DNA from: an uncultured Porphyromonas sp.
GTDB lineage: Bacteria > Bacteroidota > Bacteroidia > Bacteroidales > Porphyromonadaceae
Length of the DNA: 64,000 nucleotides
NCBI RefSeq assembly: GCF_938023125.1
Contig: NZ_CALHDW010000007.1
Location: forward strand, 1 to 64,000
Direction of reading: 5' to 3'
Shown: positions 8,052 to 16,459 of the stretch, piece after piece
Layout of the letters: the number at the start of each line of letters is the position of its first letter
How positions within the stretch are numbered: position 1 is the stretch's first letter
The notes under the pieces: model-generated
Seen by the model: only the letters and a program-made list of their open reading frames with translations
Databases searched by the model: none
What the model was told of the DNA's origin: nothing
Position numbers and translations under genes: made by a program

Positions 8052-9071
8052 ATGGAACAACTCGATTGGTCATCTTTAGGTTTTGGCTATCACAAGACTG
8101 ACTACAACGTACGTTGCTACTACCGCGACGGCAAATGGGGAGAACTAGAAGTCTCTTCCGAAGAAACGATCACCATACATATGGGGGCAACCTGCCTCCA
8201 TTATGGGCAAGAAGCTTTCGAAGGTCTAAAGGCTTTCAAGGGCAAAGATGGAAAGGTGCGTATCTTCCGTATGGACGAAAATGCTAAGCGCATGATCCGC
8301 TCAGCAGAGGGCGTTGTGATGCAACCCGTACCTCAAGAACTTTTCGAAGAGGCTTGCATCAAGGCTGTTAAGCTCAACGAACGCTTCATCCCTCCCTACG
8401 AGAGTGGTGCTTCTCTTTACATCCGTCCTCTCCTTCTCGGACTCGGTGCTCAAGTAGGTGTTAAGCCCGCTCCCGAATACCTCTTTATCGTATTTGTAAC
8501 TCCTGTAGGTCCTTACTTCAAAGAAGGATTCAAACCTACTCCTATGGCTATTATGCGTGGCTATGACCGTGCAGCTCCATTGGGTACCGGTACGATCAAG
8601 GTTGGGGGTAACTATGCCGCCGGTATGATTCCTACGGTACTTGCTCACGATAAGGGCTACTCTGCATGTCTCTTCCTTGATGCAAAGGAAAAGAAGTATA
8701 TCGACGAATGCGGTCCTGCTAACTTCTTTGGTATCAAGAACAATACATACATTACGCCTGAGTCTACCTCTATCCTCCCCTCTATCACCAATAAGAGCTT
8801 GATGCAACTCGCTAAGGATATGGGTATGAATGTAGAACGTCGCCATGTACCCGAAAGCGAACTTGCAGAGTTCGAAGAAGCCGGTGCTTGCGGTACTGCT
8901 GCTGTGATCAGCCCTATTCTTCGTATTGACGATCTTGATGAAAATAAGACTTACCAGATCTCTAAGGATGGTAAGCCAGGCAAGCGTTGCGAAGAACTCT
9001 ACAACCGTCTCCGTGCTATTCAGTATGGTGATATAGAAGATCCTTATGGATGGGTTACTATTGTAGAGTAA
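8052..9071 (+). CDS. ilvE: Branched-chain amino acid aminotransferase
   Basis: This PLP enzyme interconverts leucine, isoleucine and valine with their 2-oxo acids, using glutamate/2-oxoglutarate. The 339-residue protein opens MEQLDWSSLGFGYHKTDYNV and has the fold-type IV signatures HYGQEAFEGLKAF, the PLP lysine in TGTIKVGGNYAAG, and the conserved ECGPANFFGIKN region. An in-frame ATG at 8004, overlapping the pyrC stop, would add 16 residues of no family character, so 8052 is preferred. Translation may still be coupled through TAATG. Codon choice is strongly biased toward favoured codons compared with upstream genes, consistent with high expression. A hairpin terminator follows. Confidence 0.93.
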   Translation: MEQLDWSSLGFGYHKTDYNVRCYYRDGKWGELEVSSEETITIHMGATCLHYGQEAFEGLKAFKGKDGKVRIFRMDENAKRMIRSAEGVVMQPVPQELFEEACIKAVKLNERFIPPYESGASLYIRPLLLGLGAQVGVKPAPEYLFIVFVTPVGPYFKEGFKPTPMAIMRGYDRAAPLGTGTIKVGGNYAAGMIPTVLAHDKGYSACLFLDAKEKKYIDECGPANFFGIKNNTYITPESTSILPSITNKSLMQLAKDMGMNVERRHVPESELAEFEEAGACGTAAVISPILRIDDLDENKTYQISKDGKPGKRCEELYNRLRAIQYGDIEDPYGWVTIVE

Positions 9072-9110
9072 TGAAATCTAGACATATAGTCTGATATATA
9101 CTTTGAGAGA

Positions 9111-9150
9111 GAGCTCGTGGGGAGACTTCCCTGCGGGCTCTTTTCTTTTT
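9111..9150 (+). terminator. Terminator after ilvE
   Basis: GAGCTCGTGGGGA (9111-9123) pairs imperfectly with TTCCCTGCGGGCTC (9127-9140) and is followed by TTTTCTTTTT. It ends the mannosyltransferase-pyrC-ilvE unit. Confidence 0.75.
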
Positions 9151-9183
9151 GATACCGTGATAAAATGCGGGGGGGGGGCTTAC

Positions 9184-9228
9184 ATAAAAAAGACCCTAGG
9201 ATATGCTTTGTTGCATTCCTGAGGTCTT
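9184..9228 (-). terminator. Terminator after the SemiSWEET gene
   Basis: On the minus strand AAGACCTCAGGA pairs with TCCTAGGGTCTT with a short central mismatch. An inner ATGC/GCAT pairing extends it, and TTTTTTATG follows. It lies 55 nt past the SemiSWEET stop. Confidence 0.75.
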
Positions 9229-9282
9229 ACTTTTAGTAGTTCGTTGTTGTCGAGTTTCGTCTCTATTAACTCATAGAGATTT

Positions 9283-9543
9283 TTACATGGCCGTAAAAGA
9301 GGCAAGGAAGCCGCAGATAATGCCGGGGAGATTGGCTATAACGATGGGCCAATCCTTCTTCTTGCGAATAAAACCATAGGCTACCCATAGCGTACAGTTG
9401 ATACCTGCGACCATTGGTTGCAGCCAGTCGCCTTTTTGTCCGGCGAGGTTAGAACTGATCTGTGGTATATAGGAAATATACATCGCCATGGCTGTTGCCG
9501 TAGCTATCCAACCGAGGATTGATAAAAACTTTTCTAGCTTCAT
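9283..9543 (-). CDS. SemiSWEET-family small sugar transporter
   Basis: The 86-residue protein begins MKLEKFLSILGWIATATAMA. It has three predicted membrane helices, the SemiSWEET triple-helix unit, with the signature MAMYISYIPQI in helix 1 and a conserved Asn/Trp region (AGINCTLWVAYGF) in helix 2, then DWPIVIANLPGI in helix 3. SemiSWEETs dimerise to form a channel-like carrier for small sugars such as sucrose or glucose; the substrate here is unknown. The frame extends 11 codons upstream (MRMIKIKYYSN), but the ATG at 9543 gives the family-typical N-terminus. It is a single-gene unit with its own promoter and terminator. Confidence 0.85.
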   Translation of the reverse strand: MKLEKFLSILGWIATATAMAMYISYIPQISSNLAGQKGDWLQPMVAGINCTLWVAYGFIRKKKDWPIVIANLPGIICGFLASFTAM

Positions 9544-9573
9544 ATTACTATAATATTTGATCTTAATCATACG

Positions 9574-9581
9574 CAAAGATA
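9574..9581 (-). promoter_or_regulatory. -7 promoter box (TATCTTTG) for the SemiSWEET gene
   Basis: Minus-strand TATCTTTG matches TAnnTTTG 30 nt upstream of the ATG at 9543. The downstream in-frame ATG at 9543 is favoured because the extended start at 9576 would fall within this box. Confidence 0.6.
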
Positions 9582-9716
9582 GTTTTTGTTTTTACTTACG
9601 ACAATAGTTGAGTGTTTTTTAGTTCGGTGCGTTTTTTACTTTGCAGTGAAAGTGTTTGTCTCTCGCAATAAAAAATACAAAGCTCCAATAAATAATGGCT
9701 TAGGCGATCTATCTGT

Positions 9717-9778
9717 TTTCTTGCCGTTATAGGCAAGAAATAAGGTCTTCTGCCTCAAATGTAGAGGGATTTCTTGCC
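9717..9778. repeat. Intergenic inverted repeat, TTTCTTGCC/GGCAAGAAA type
   Basis: TTTCTTGCC at 9717-9725 and GGCAAGAAA at 9732-9740 form a perfect 9-bp hairpin. TTTCTTGCC occurs again at 9770-9778. The same core pairing appears in the intergenic spaces at 44.9 kb and 51.5 kb. Confidence 0.5.
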
Positions 9779-9927
9779 GATAAGCCAGAGGATTGGTGCT
9801 GTCAAAAGGAGTACAGAAATGCTAAGAGAAGGAATAATACTCTCTTTTCGAGAGATAAAAGTATGGAAATTTCTCTTTTTGTCTAGGGTGGTTTGGGGAG
9901 GGATTCTGGGCAGAAATGGATACAAAA

Positions 9928-9959
9928 ATAGGCTGATAATCGGTGAATTATCAGCCTAT
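9928..9959. terminator. Strong hairpin terminator after the epimerase gene
   Basis: A perfect 13-bp stem (ATAGGCTGATAAT with its complement) and a 6-nt loop are followed on the minus strand by TTTTTG. The plus strand is also T-rich, so it may work both ways. It lies about 100 nt beyond the epimerase stop. Confidence 0.85.
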
Positions 9960-10056
9960 AAATTTTTATTTTTAGGGCAGGAGTTTTTCCTTTTCTATTC
10001 TAGGTCAAGTTGTCTGTTGGAGGATTGGGTGGAAAGTGCCCTCCGACGGCTAAGTT

Positions 10057-11088
10057 TTAGCGTCCCTCCTTCTTTTTGGCAAGAGCGAATGCTTCGTCAA
10101 GTCCCTTGGCGAGATCATATTGGGGGCGGTACCCTAAGGCTAGAAGGGGAGCGATATTGCACTGCCAATTGCGTTGCTTGAGGATGGGGTATTTATCTAG
10201 GTTTAGTGCAATGGGATACCCCGTGAGTTTTCCATAGAGTTCTCCCAAAACACATGCTATATATATGATGCTAAGGGGAACTCGAACTTCGCGCACTTTA
10301 CGATGGATATGCCTTGATGCGAAAAGGGTGAAGTCGTGGTCGTCGTACGTTTGCCCATCCGAAACGAGATAATTTTTCCCTTCGGCTTCGGGATGGGTCA
10401 TTACGAGGAATAGAGCTTGCACTAAGTCTCGCACGTACACAAATGAGAGCTGTTGATGCTTGCGTCCTGATAGAAAACTCCAACCCTTTTTCATGGTATC
10501 GATGGAGAGCCAATAGTCTTGGTCACCAAAACCATATACCCCGGTAGGATTGAGGATGGTGTAGCGAAAGTCCGATTGGCGCACATAGTGCTCGGCCAGG
10601 AGTTTGCTCTTCCCGTAGAGCGTATTTGGCTCGTGTGGCATGGAGGCATCCAAGGGGTGATGGCTACGATTCTTTCCATAGCTGCCCATACTGCTCATCA
10701 ATACAAACCTCTCGGGTAGAGCAGGCATACGCTCAAGAGCCTCTAGCAGACGGCGTGTATGCTCGGCATTGACCTCCTGAAATTCTCTCTTATGGAGCGT
10801 CTTGGTAAGACCTGCGTTGTGGATAACGTAGCGAAAAGGAGCCTCTGTGGGGAGCGAGAGGGGGATCTGTGCGAACTGTTGCGCCATCTGATCCACAGAG
10901 TAGAAATCAACTTCCAAGAGATGGATAGGTAGCCCCTCGAAGCGCTCTCTTGCACTCTCTTTGCGTACTGCCACCCATACGTCAAACCCCAGTTCTATAG
11001 CTTTTTCTAGGATGTATTTGCCGATAAAACCTGTTGCTCCTGTAATTAGAAGTCGCTCTTTGTGTTGCCCCTCTTCTTGCAAGTTCAT
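10057..11088 (-). CDS. NAD-dependent epimerase/dehydratase family protein (extended SDR)
   Basis: The 343-residue protein starts MNLQEEGQHKERLLITGATG. It has the extended-SDR dinucleotide motif TGATGFIGKYI, the active-site pair YGKSK (YxxxK) in LYGKSKLLAEHYV, and the usual SSMGSYG Ser region before it. Such enzymes change sugar nucleotides or reduce related substrates. The substrate is unknown here because the neighbours (a transporter and a DUF349 protein) give no pathway hint. The frame is open for 21 further codons, but those cover the preceding gene's terminator; the ATG at 11088 is preceded on the minus strand by AAAAAGGAA, a reasonable ribosome site. It is a single-gene unit ending at the hairpin at 9928-9959. 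Confidence 0.85.
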   Translation of the reverse strand: MNLQEEGQHKERLLITGATGFIGKYILEKAIELGFDVWVAVRKESARERFEGLPIHLLEVDFYSVDQMAQQFAQIPLSLPTEAPFRYVIHNAGLTKTLHKREFQEVNAEHTRRLLEALERMPALPERFVLMSSMGSYGKNRSHHPLDASMPHEPNTLYGKSKLLAEHYVRQSDFRYTILNPTGVYGFGDQDYWLSIDTMKKGWSFLSGRKHQQLSFVYVRDLVQALFLVMTHPEAEGKNYLVSDGQTYDDHDFTLFASRHIHRKVREVRVPLSIIYIACVLGELYGKLTGYPIALNLDKYPILKQRNWQCNIAPLLALGYRPQYDLAKGLDEAFALAKKKEGR

Positions 11089-11101
11089 TTCCTTTTTAGA
11101 A

Positions 11102-11145
11102 TAAAAAAGCCACTCAAACGAGGCCGAATAGACCTCCTTTGAGTG
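11102..11145 (-). terminator. Terminator after the DUF349 gene
   Basis: On the minus strand CACTCAAAGGAGG (11133-11145) pairs with CCTCGTTTGAGTG (11111-11123) with one mismatch and is followed by GCTTTTTTATTC. It ends only about 14 nt before the epimerase ATG, so the epimerase leader must start inside or after it. Confidence 0.8.
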
Positions 11146-11194
11146 ACACAATTAATCGTTATTCGTGAATGTCCGAAGTAGTGACAAGAGGAGT

Positions 11195-13051
11195 TTATTT
11201 GTTCTCTGCACGTGCTTCCTTCACCGCTTCTTGGAGTAGACGAATCTTTTCGCCAATGGAGGCTAGATCTCGTTTCAAGCGTTGTTGCTTTTGCTCTATG
11301 TCTCTCATCATGGAGTCTCCCCACTTCGACGAAACTGAGAAGAGATCTAGATTGCCAGTAGAGGTTTGCAACTCCTTGGACATACGCTCGCGGGTACGAT
11401 AGAGTCTTTCTAGCTCATCCTCTAGCTTCTTTAGGTCGCCGCCCATGCCATCGATATCTGATGCAAATGCTTCGAGACGACGCTGATTACGCTCCATTTG
11501 GAACTTCTCATACACCTTGTCTACAGCACGGTAGTAGGCATTGTACACCTTTTCTTTATCACGATAGGGTACATGACCCACGGCATTGAAGCGCTCCATG
11601 AGGGCATTGAGTTTGCCTCGCATTTCCTCTTGTGTAGCACCCTCTTCTTGAATCAAAGCTTCGATTTCGCTAATGATCTCACGCTTTTCTTTTAGGCAGG
11701 CTACCTGCTCTGTATTGCGTGCATTGCCCTGTTTTTTGCGTGCTTCGAAGAAGGTATCGCATGCGGTGCGGAAGCGAGCCCATAGCTCATCACCCACACG
11801 TTGAGACGAGCGTCCCGCCTTGCGCCACTCTTCTTGTAGCTCTTTGAGTCTATTGGCAGTCTTATTCCAATCCGTGCTGGAGGCAAGAGCTTCTGCTTCT
11901 TCTATAATCCTGCGCTTTGTAGTATCAGCCTGATCGTATTGCTCCCGTAGGGTTTGGAAGAATTTAGCCTTAGTGTCGAAGAAGAAATTGCAGGCCGATC
12001 TGAATCGCTTATATATCTCGTTGCTTTCGCTGCGTGGAGCGTGCCCGGTCTCTTTCCATTGCTCTTGCAGCTTGAGCACTTGCTCGGTAGCACTCTTCCA
12101 TTTTGAGGCGTTATTGAACGAATCAATGGGGAGAGACTCTATGGCCAAGCAGATCTCTTGTTTTGCGGAGAGGTTGGCTTCTTCTTGAGCATTTCGGTTG
12201 TCGAAAAACTCCTGACGACGTTTATTAAGATCGTGGGATAGCTCGTTGAATCTGGCCCAAATCTCCTCACGCATAGACTTCTCTACGGGGCCAATTTCTT
12301 TCCACTCGCGGTGTAGCTGCTGTAGCTCTTTGCAGGCCTCTATGATATCTTCACGAGTACTAAGCTCCTCAGCTTGAGCTATGAGGTCTTGTTTGGCTTC
12401 GAGATTTTTGCGGAAGTCGTAGGCACGACTCTCTTCGTTCATCTGGCGAAGATCGTAGTACTCTTCGCGCAACTTACTATATTCGGCTTGGAGTTCGTTG
12501 TACTTCGCCTCGGGTACCTGTCCGATGCTTTTCCACTTCTCCTCTAGTTCGTAGTATTGTGTACGGATGGTCGAAAAGTCGTCTTGACTCGAAACGATGG
12601 AGCGCAAGGTCTCGATGAGCTGACGCTTGAGTTCGTAGTTCTTCTCCTGCTTTTTTCGCTCTTCCTCTAGGTTTTGTTGGTAGCGAAGTCGGTAGGTCTC
12701 CAGGATATCGTGTAAGCGACTCTCGTGTAGTTTTGCCTCTTCGAGTTGGGCTTTCGCTTCGTCTGTCTCCGCGCGTTCGTACGCACTTTTTTTCCTATCA
12801 AATCCCTTTTTTAGGGCGTCGACATCACGGCGAGAGGGTAAAACTTCAGATTGAGACATCAGTGCAATTGCATCTACAATCTGAGGACAAGTCATCGCTT
12901 CGATTTCCTCATAAGAGAAAGTTTTGTAAGCAGGGCTCTCAGTTGAGTGGTCGGCTCCGTTTACGGGAGCTTCGGGAGTAGTAGCCTCAGCAGCATCGGG
13001 TGCTGTAGTATTGAGGTTTTTCTCTTGGGGCATCAAGTTAGTATCTTCCAT
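11195..13051 (-). CDS. DUF349 repeat protein
   Basis: The 618-residue protein is hydrophilic and almost entirely helical or coiled-coil. After an acidic low-complexity N-terminus (about 1-45) it carries at least four or five DUF349-like units of about 75 residues. Each is recognisable by patterns such as W.EIGPVEKSMREEIWARFNE, WKETGHAPRSESNEIYKRF, WRKAGRSSQRVGDELWARF and FNAVGHVPYRDKEKVYNAYY. It ends in another coiled coil with LFSVSSKWG. Proteins of this kind are conserved across Bacteroidetes at about 600 residues, and their role is not settled. It is monocistronic between the rho terminator and its own terminator. A pair of overlapping inverted repeats lies in its upstream region at 13170-13226. 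Confidence 0.85.
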   Translation of the reverse strand: MEDTNLMPQEKNLNTTAPDAAEATTPEAPVNGADHSTESPAYKTFSYEEIEAMTCPQIVDAIALMSQSEVLPSRRDVDALKKGFDRKKSAYERAETDEAKAQLEEAKLHESRLHDILETYRLRYQQNLEEERKKQEKNYELKRQLIETLRSIVSSQDDFSTIRTQYYELEEKWKSIGQVPEAKYNELQAEYSKLREEYYDLRQMNEESRAYDFRKNLEAKQDLIAQAEELSTREDIIEACKELQQLHREWKEIGPVEKSMREEIWARFNELSHDLNKRRQEFFDNRNAQEEANLSAKQEICLAIESLPIDSFNNASKWKSATEQVLKLQEQWKETGHAPRSESNEIYKRFRSACNFFFDTKAKFFQTLREQYDQADTTKRRIIEEAEALASSTDWNKTANRLKELQEEWRKAGRSSQRVGDELWARFRTACDTFFEARKKQGNARNTEQVACLKEKREIISEIEALIQEEGATQEEMRGKLNALMERFNAVGHVPYRDKEKVYNAYYRAVDKVYEKFQMERNQRRLEAFASDIDGMGGDLKKLEDELERLYRTRERMSKELQTSTGNLDLFSVSSKWGDSMMRDIEQKQQRLKRDLASIGEKIRLLQEAVKEARAENK

Positions 13052-13169
13052 ACGCGTTCCTTTGATGGGGCAACCCTACAACGTATAGGGACCCTCTCTC
13101 AATTCGTTTACAAATTAAGCAAATAAAAATGAGACTAGGGCCTGTCTTTTGTAAATAAAGTGGGCTTCT

Positions 13170-13226
13170 TCCGAAGATTTCTTGTCCTCTGTCGCTTAAT
13201 CTCCTACTGCTGTATCTTCGGACAAG
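13170..13226. other. Overlapping inverted repeats upstream of the DUF349 gene
   Basis: TCCGAAGAT (13170-13178) is perfectly complementary to ATCTTCGGA (13214-13222). CTTGTCC (13181-13187) is perfectly complementary to GGACAAG (13220-13226). The right arms share three bases, so the two helices compete. The element lies 119-175 nt upstream of the DUF349 start and downstream of the rho terminator, so it could be in the DUF349 leader. Confidence 0.4.
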
Positions 13227-13257
13227 GGGGCGCCCTTCGTTTATATCCTTCTCGGAA

Positions 13258-13297
13258 ATAAAAAAAGTACCTCCTCCCCGTTGAGAGGAGAAGGTAC
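13258..13297 (-). terminator. Terminator after rho
   Basis: On the minus strand GTACCTTCTCC (13287-13297) pairs with GGAGGAGGTAC (13267-13277) with one mismatch and is followed by TTTTTTTATT. It lies 27 nt past the rho stop. Confidence 0.85.
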
Positions 13298-13323
13298 CTA
13301 TAATCCATTGAATGATGGGCTCT

Positions 13324-15273
13324 TTAGCTATTCATCGAAGCTAAGAACTCGAGATTCGAATCCGTAGCTTCTACACGTTGCTTTACGAATTCCATGGCTT
13401 CTATGGGGTTCATGTCTGATAGATATTTGCGTAGGATCCACATACGATTGAGGGTCACAGAGTCGAGAAGAAGATCGTCACGACGGGTGCTGCTCGACAT
13501 GATATCCATGGCGGGGAAGAGTCGCTTATTGGCAATTCTTCTATCGAGTTGTAGCTCCATGTTACCTGTTCCCTTGAACTCTTCGAAGATCACTTCGTCC
13601 ATCTTTGAACCCGTATCGGTAAGGGCCGTAGCGAGGATCGTGAGGCTTCCTCCGTGTTCGATGTTACGAGCGGCACCAAAGAATCGTTTGGGCTTTTGCA
13701 AGGCATTGGCGTCCACCCCCCCGGAGAGTACCTTCCCAGAGGCTGGTTGCACCGTGTTGTAGGCTCGAGCAAGACGTGTGATTGAGTCCAATAGAATTAC
13801 AACGTCATGGCCGCATTCCACCATACGTTTGGCCTTGCTCAGTACAATCTCTGCAATCTTTACGTGGCGCTCTGCCGGCTCGTCAAAGGTAGAGGCAATA
13901 ACCTCTGCATTAACGTTGCGAGCCATATCCGTAACTTCTTCCGGACGCTCGTCGATGAGCAATATGATCTCGTATACCTCAGGGTGATTGGCTGCAATGG
14001 CATTGGCAATATCCTTGAGTAGCATCGTCTTACCCGTTTTAGGTTGAGATACGATAAGTCCACGTTGTCCCTTACCGATAGGGCAGAATAGATCTACAAT
14101 GCGCATGGCCGTCTTGTCGAATACCCCTGCCACATCAAGGCTTTCGAGTTTGAATTTCTCCTCGGGGAAAAGCGGAGTTAGGTGGTCAAACGGCACTCTG
14201 TCTAGGATCTCCGAGGGGAGCTTGCCATTTACTTTCTCAAGAGAAGCAAAGGGGAAATACTTCTCTCCGTCTTGAGGAGGATAGATGGTACCCTCTACTA
14301 CATCTCCCGACTTTAAGCCATAGGTCTTGATCTGTTGCTGTGAGAGATATATGTCGTCCGGAGAGGAGAGATAGTTGTAATCGGCACTGCGCAAGAAGCC
14401 GTATCCATCAGGCATCACCTCGAGTACCCCAATGCAAGGGAGTATGCCCTCGAAGTTGTATAGCGGGGTTTCTTGTTCAGCGGTGCTCTCAGCTTTTTCT
14501 GCTTTGTCTTGGCGGTTTTGCTGATTGCGGTTATTCCTTTCCTGATTTTTCTGTCCTTTGCGCTCTTGGGGAGCTGCCGCTTTTTCTCCATTTGCACCCT
14601 TTGTGGGGGTAATTAGTGGCATAATAGAGTCGAGTAGCGAGTCTTTAGCATTGGCATTGGTAAATACCATTTGCGTAGGTTTGCTCGTAGATGCCGCTCC
14701 TTGGGAGGCTTCGGATGCCGGAGTTTCGGGGAGGATGGCTGCAGCGCCCTTGGGGTAATTATCCTCGTTTTTGATGGTTGAGGCAATTTCTTCTGGGATT
14801 GAGCTAGAAGAAAGGAGAGCAGGGTGGATTGACGAACTCTCTGTTTTTGTATTGCCTGCTAGATGACTTGCGCTCTCAGCAGAGGCTGCTTCGATTGCTT
14901 TTTTTCGTGCTTCATCGTCCATATCCGGGGAGAAGAGGCTCTTCTGCTTGGGAGCGGAGGGGGTGTTTGAGGATGTCTTCGCTGCCCCTCTGGGGTTATT
15001 GGCGCGATCTCTTTCCTTCGGTTGAGAAGAGGATTTCCCCTCTGTCGTATTTGTATTATTGGTGTCAGAGCGTTTCGTATTGCTCCGATCCGACTTGGGT
15101 CTCCCTTGATCTTTGCCCACTTCGGCCTGGAGTTCGGCCTGGAAGTCTAGAATGGCATAAATTAGTCTATCCCTGCCCGAAGGGATGTCTTTCATCCCCA
15201 GCTCTTGGGCGATAGCGTGCAATTCTTCGTCTTTTTTGCCATCAAGAGATACAATAGTGTACTTTGTTTGCAT
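13324..15273 (-). CDS. rho: Transcription termination factor Rho with long disordered insert
   Basis: Rho is the hexameric RNA helicase that ends untranslated transcripts. In this 649-residue protein a Rho_N helical domain (about 1-50) is followed by some 220 residues of Ser/Thr/Asn/Lys/Gln-rich low-complexity sequence. Then come the cold-shock-like RNA-binding domain (LPCIGVLEVMPDGYGFLR, about 275 on) and the RecA-like motor with Walker A SQPKTGKTMLLK and Walker B HDVVILLDSITRLAR. The motor also has the Q-loop and R-loop regions (RFFGAARNIEHGGSLTILAT). E. coli Rho is about 420 residues; the extra length is the insert, which is usual for Bacteroidetes. It is monocistronic with a 270-nt leader and a strong terminator. 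Confidence 0.95.
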   Translation of the reverse strand: MQTKYTIVSLDGKKDEELHAIAQELGMKDIPSGRDRLIYAILDFQAELQAEVGKDQGRPKSDRSNTKRSDTNNTNTTEGKSSSQPKERDRANNPRGAAKTSSNTPSAPKQKSLFSPDMDDEARKKAIEAASAESASHLAGNTKTESSSIHPALLSSSSIPEEIASTIKNEDNYPKGAAAILPETPASEASQGAASTSKPTQMVFTNANAKDSLLDSIMPLITPTKGANGEKAAAPQERKGQKNQERNNRNQQNRQDKAEKAESTAEQETPLYNFEGILPCIGVLEVMPDGYGFLRSADYNYLSSPDDIYLSQQQIKTYGLKSGDVVEGTIYPPQDGEKYFPFASLEKVNGKLPSEILDRVPFDHLTPLFPEEKFKLESLDVAGVFDKTAMRIVDLFCPIGKGQRGLIVSQPKTGKTMLLKDIANAIAANHPEVYEIILLIDERPEEVTDMARNVNAEVIASTFDEPAERHVKIAEIVLSKAKRMVECGHDVVILLDSITRLARAYNTVQPASGKVLSGGVDANALQKPKRFFGAARNIEHGGSLTILATALTDTGSKMDEVIFEEFKGTGNMELQLDRRIANKRLFPAMDIMSSSTRRDDLLLDSVTLNRMWILRKYLSDMNPIEAMEFVKQRVEATDSNLEFLASMNS

Positions 15274-15670
15274 CGTGTGATTACCTTCTGCTATTTTGCT
15301 TTAGTGCTTCTTTAGCCTTTCCCTTTACTGCAAGGGTTGTGTAGGCTATAGAATTTAAATATATATGATTGGCCACGATGGAGAATCGATCAAATCCAAA
15401 AAACTTACTAAACTCGAAAAGGAATCGCTCACCCAGGGGGCAAGTCTTACTTAGCGATTAGCTCAGAAAAAGGGACGATTCTTTCTACAACGAAAGGGAA
15501 ACCTGTATATCTCCTAATGTAGAATCCATCGATGCTATTTCTCTGCAAATATACAATACAAAATCTAAATAGCAGTGCTTAAAAAACATAATACTCCTTA
15601 CGAAATCCTTTTTGGACCTCATTTTGATAGGATTAGGAGGCCTTTGGACCTTTGTGAGGAGAGCTCTGTT
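15274..15670. other. Intergenic region holding the rho promoter and long leader
   Basis: These 397 bases lie between rho and the sigma-factor gene. The only promoter-like element seen is the -7 box at 15546-15553. A 14-codon ATG frame (minus strand, 15485-15529) begins shortly after it and could be a leader peptide, but nothing besides position supports this. A direct repeat on TTTGGACCT is present near 15609-15652. Confidence 0.5.
15546..15553 (-). promoter_or_regulatory. -7 promoter box (TATATTTG) for rho
   Basis: Minus-strand TATATTTG matches TAnnTTTG, with a T-rich stretch upstream. It would give a leader of about 270 nt before the rho ATG. Confidence 0.55.
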
Positions 15671-16258
15671 TTAGTCGAAGGCCTGCCGAGGCGCCATCTT
15701 GCGTAAGTTCATAAGCGCATAGCGCATGCGCCCTAAGGCTGTATTGATACTAACCCCGGTATAATCGGCAATCTCCTTGAAACTCATGTCTTTATGATAG
15801 CGCAAAATGAGTACATCGCGCTGCTCTTTGGGGAGGCGTGCCACGCAAGAGTGTAATAAATCTTTACGATTTTGTTCTACCAATTGCTCCTCAATGTTGG
15901 GGCTAGGGTAGGGAAGTCTATCAAGAAACTCCTCTCTGAAGTTTTCGTCGTGGATGGAGACAACGTGCTGTGCCTTGGTGCGTCTGAAGTAGTCTATCAC
16001 CATGTTGCGAGCCACTCGGAATAGCCACTGACGAAACTTGCCTTGCATCTGATAGGTGCCGGCACGGAGCACATGGATAACCTTGATAAACGTATCTTGG
16101 AATAGGTCATCTGCCACATCGCTATCGCCTACTTGTAGGCGTATATAAGAAAGCAGCTCACCGTCATATCTGTCGATAAGCGCGTCGAAGGCTTCGTTGC
16201 AACCTTCAACATAGAGTGAGATCAACTCATCGTCCGATCTCAGCTTTATATCTTTCAT
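15671..16258 (-). CDS. ECF-type RNA polymerase sigma factor
   Basis: The 195-residue protein has sigma region 2 (ALIDRYDGELLSYI, then DVADDLFQDTFIKVIHVL and FRQWLFRVARNMVIDYFRR) and region 4 (LPKEQRDVLILRYHKDMSFKEIADYTG, then NTALGRMRYAL). It lacks region 3, as expected for an extracytoplasmic-function factor. It would direct RNA polymerase to a special promoter set. No anti-sigma gene with a transmembrane helix lies next to it (rho and a ROK regulator flank it), so this one is not of the SigW/FecI-type paired with FecR. Conserved orphan ECF factors of this length occur across Bacteroidales. The target genes cannot be told from sequence. Confidence 0.9.
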   Translation of the reverse strand: MKDIKLRSDDELISLYVEGCNEAFDALIDRYDGELLSYIRLQVGDSDVADDLFQDTFIKVIHVLRAGTYQMQGKFRQWLFRVARNMVIDYFRRTKAQHVVSIHDENFREEFLDRLPYPSPNIEEQLVEQNRKDLLHSCVARLPKEQRDVLILRYHKDMSFKEIADYTGVSINTALGRMRYALMNLRKMAPRQAFD

Positions 16259-16420
16259 ATTGCTATGATCTTCTAATAAATAAAGAGTAGCAATGTTTCG
16301 ATAGGCAATCGTGATCTAGTTTTATATTCTTGGGGGGGTAGCCTTTATAGGTTAATTCCTCCCTCCTTGGGTGCAAAGTAACACTATTCTTGCGAAATAT
16401 GCAATAAGAGGGGGAGAGTA

Positions 16421-16450
16421 AGAGGGGAAGATTCTTTTCTCCTCCCCTCT
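16421..16450 (-). terminator. Hairpin after the helicase-ROK regulator unit
   Basis: On the minus strand AGAGGGGA (16443-16450) and TCCCCTCT (16421-16428) form an 8-bp stem. The following bases are pyrimidine-rich but lack a clean T run. It lies just past the ROK gene stop. Confidence 0.5.
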
Positions 16451-16459
16451 GTTTCTTGA

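Larger units (their letters stand above)
9577..10056. other. 480-base non-coding interval with an inverted-repeat element and a terminator
   Basis: This interval holds the SemiSWEET promoter, an A/T-rich stretch, inverted repeats on TTTCTTGCC (9717-9725, 9732-9740 and a third copy at 9770-9778), and the terminator at 9928-9959. A 135-codon frame (9774-10181) crosses the terminator and runs into the next gene antisense, so I do not count it as coding. Confidence 0.6.

Noticed and set aside
9168..9178. A G homopolymer run after ilvE.
   Set aside because: It lies in a spacer between two terminators and shows no accompanying repeat or gene that would make it a phase-variation tract.
9774..10181. 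A 135-codon plus-strand frame.
   Set aside because: It crosses a strong terminator and overlaps the epimerase gene in antisense. Its N-terminal half is A/T-biased spacer translation.
15609..15652. A direct repeat on TTTGGACCT downstream of the sigma-factor gene.
   Set aside because: There are only two short copies, and neither a hairpin nor an operator role could be supported.
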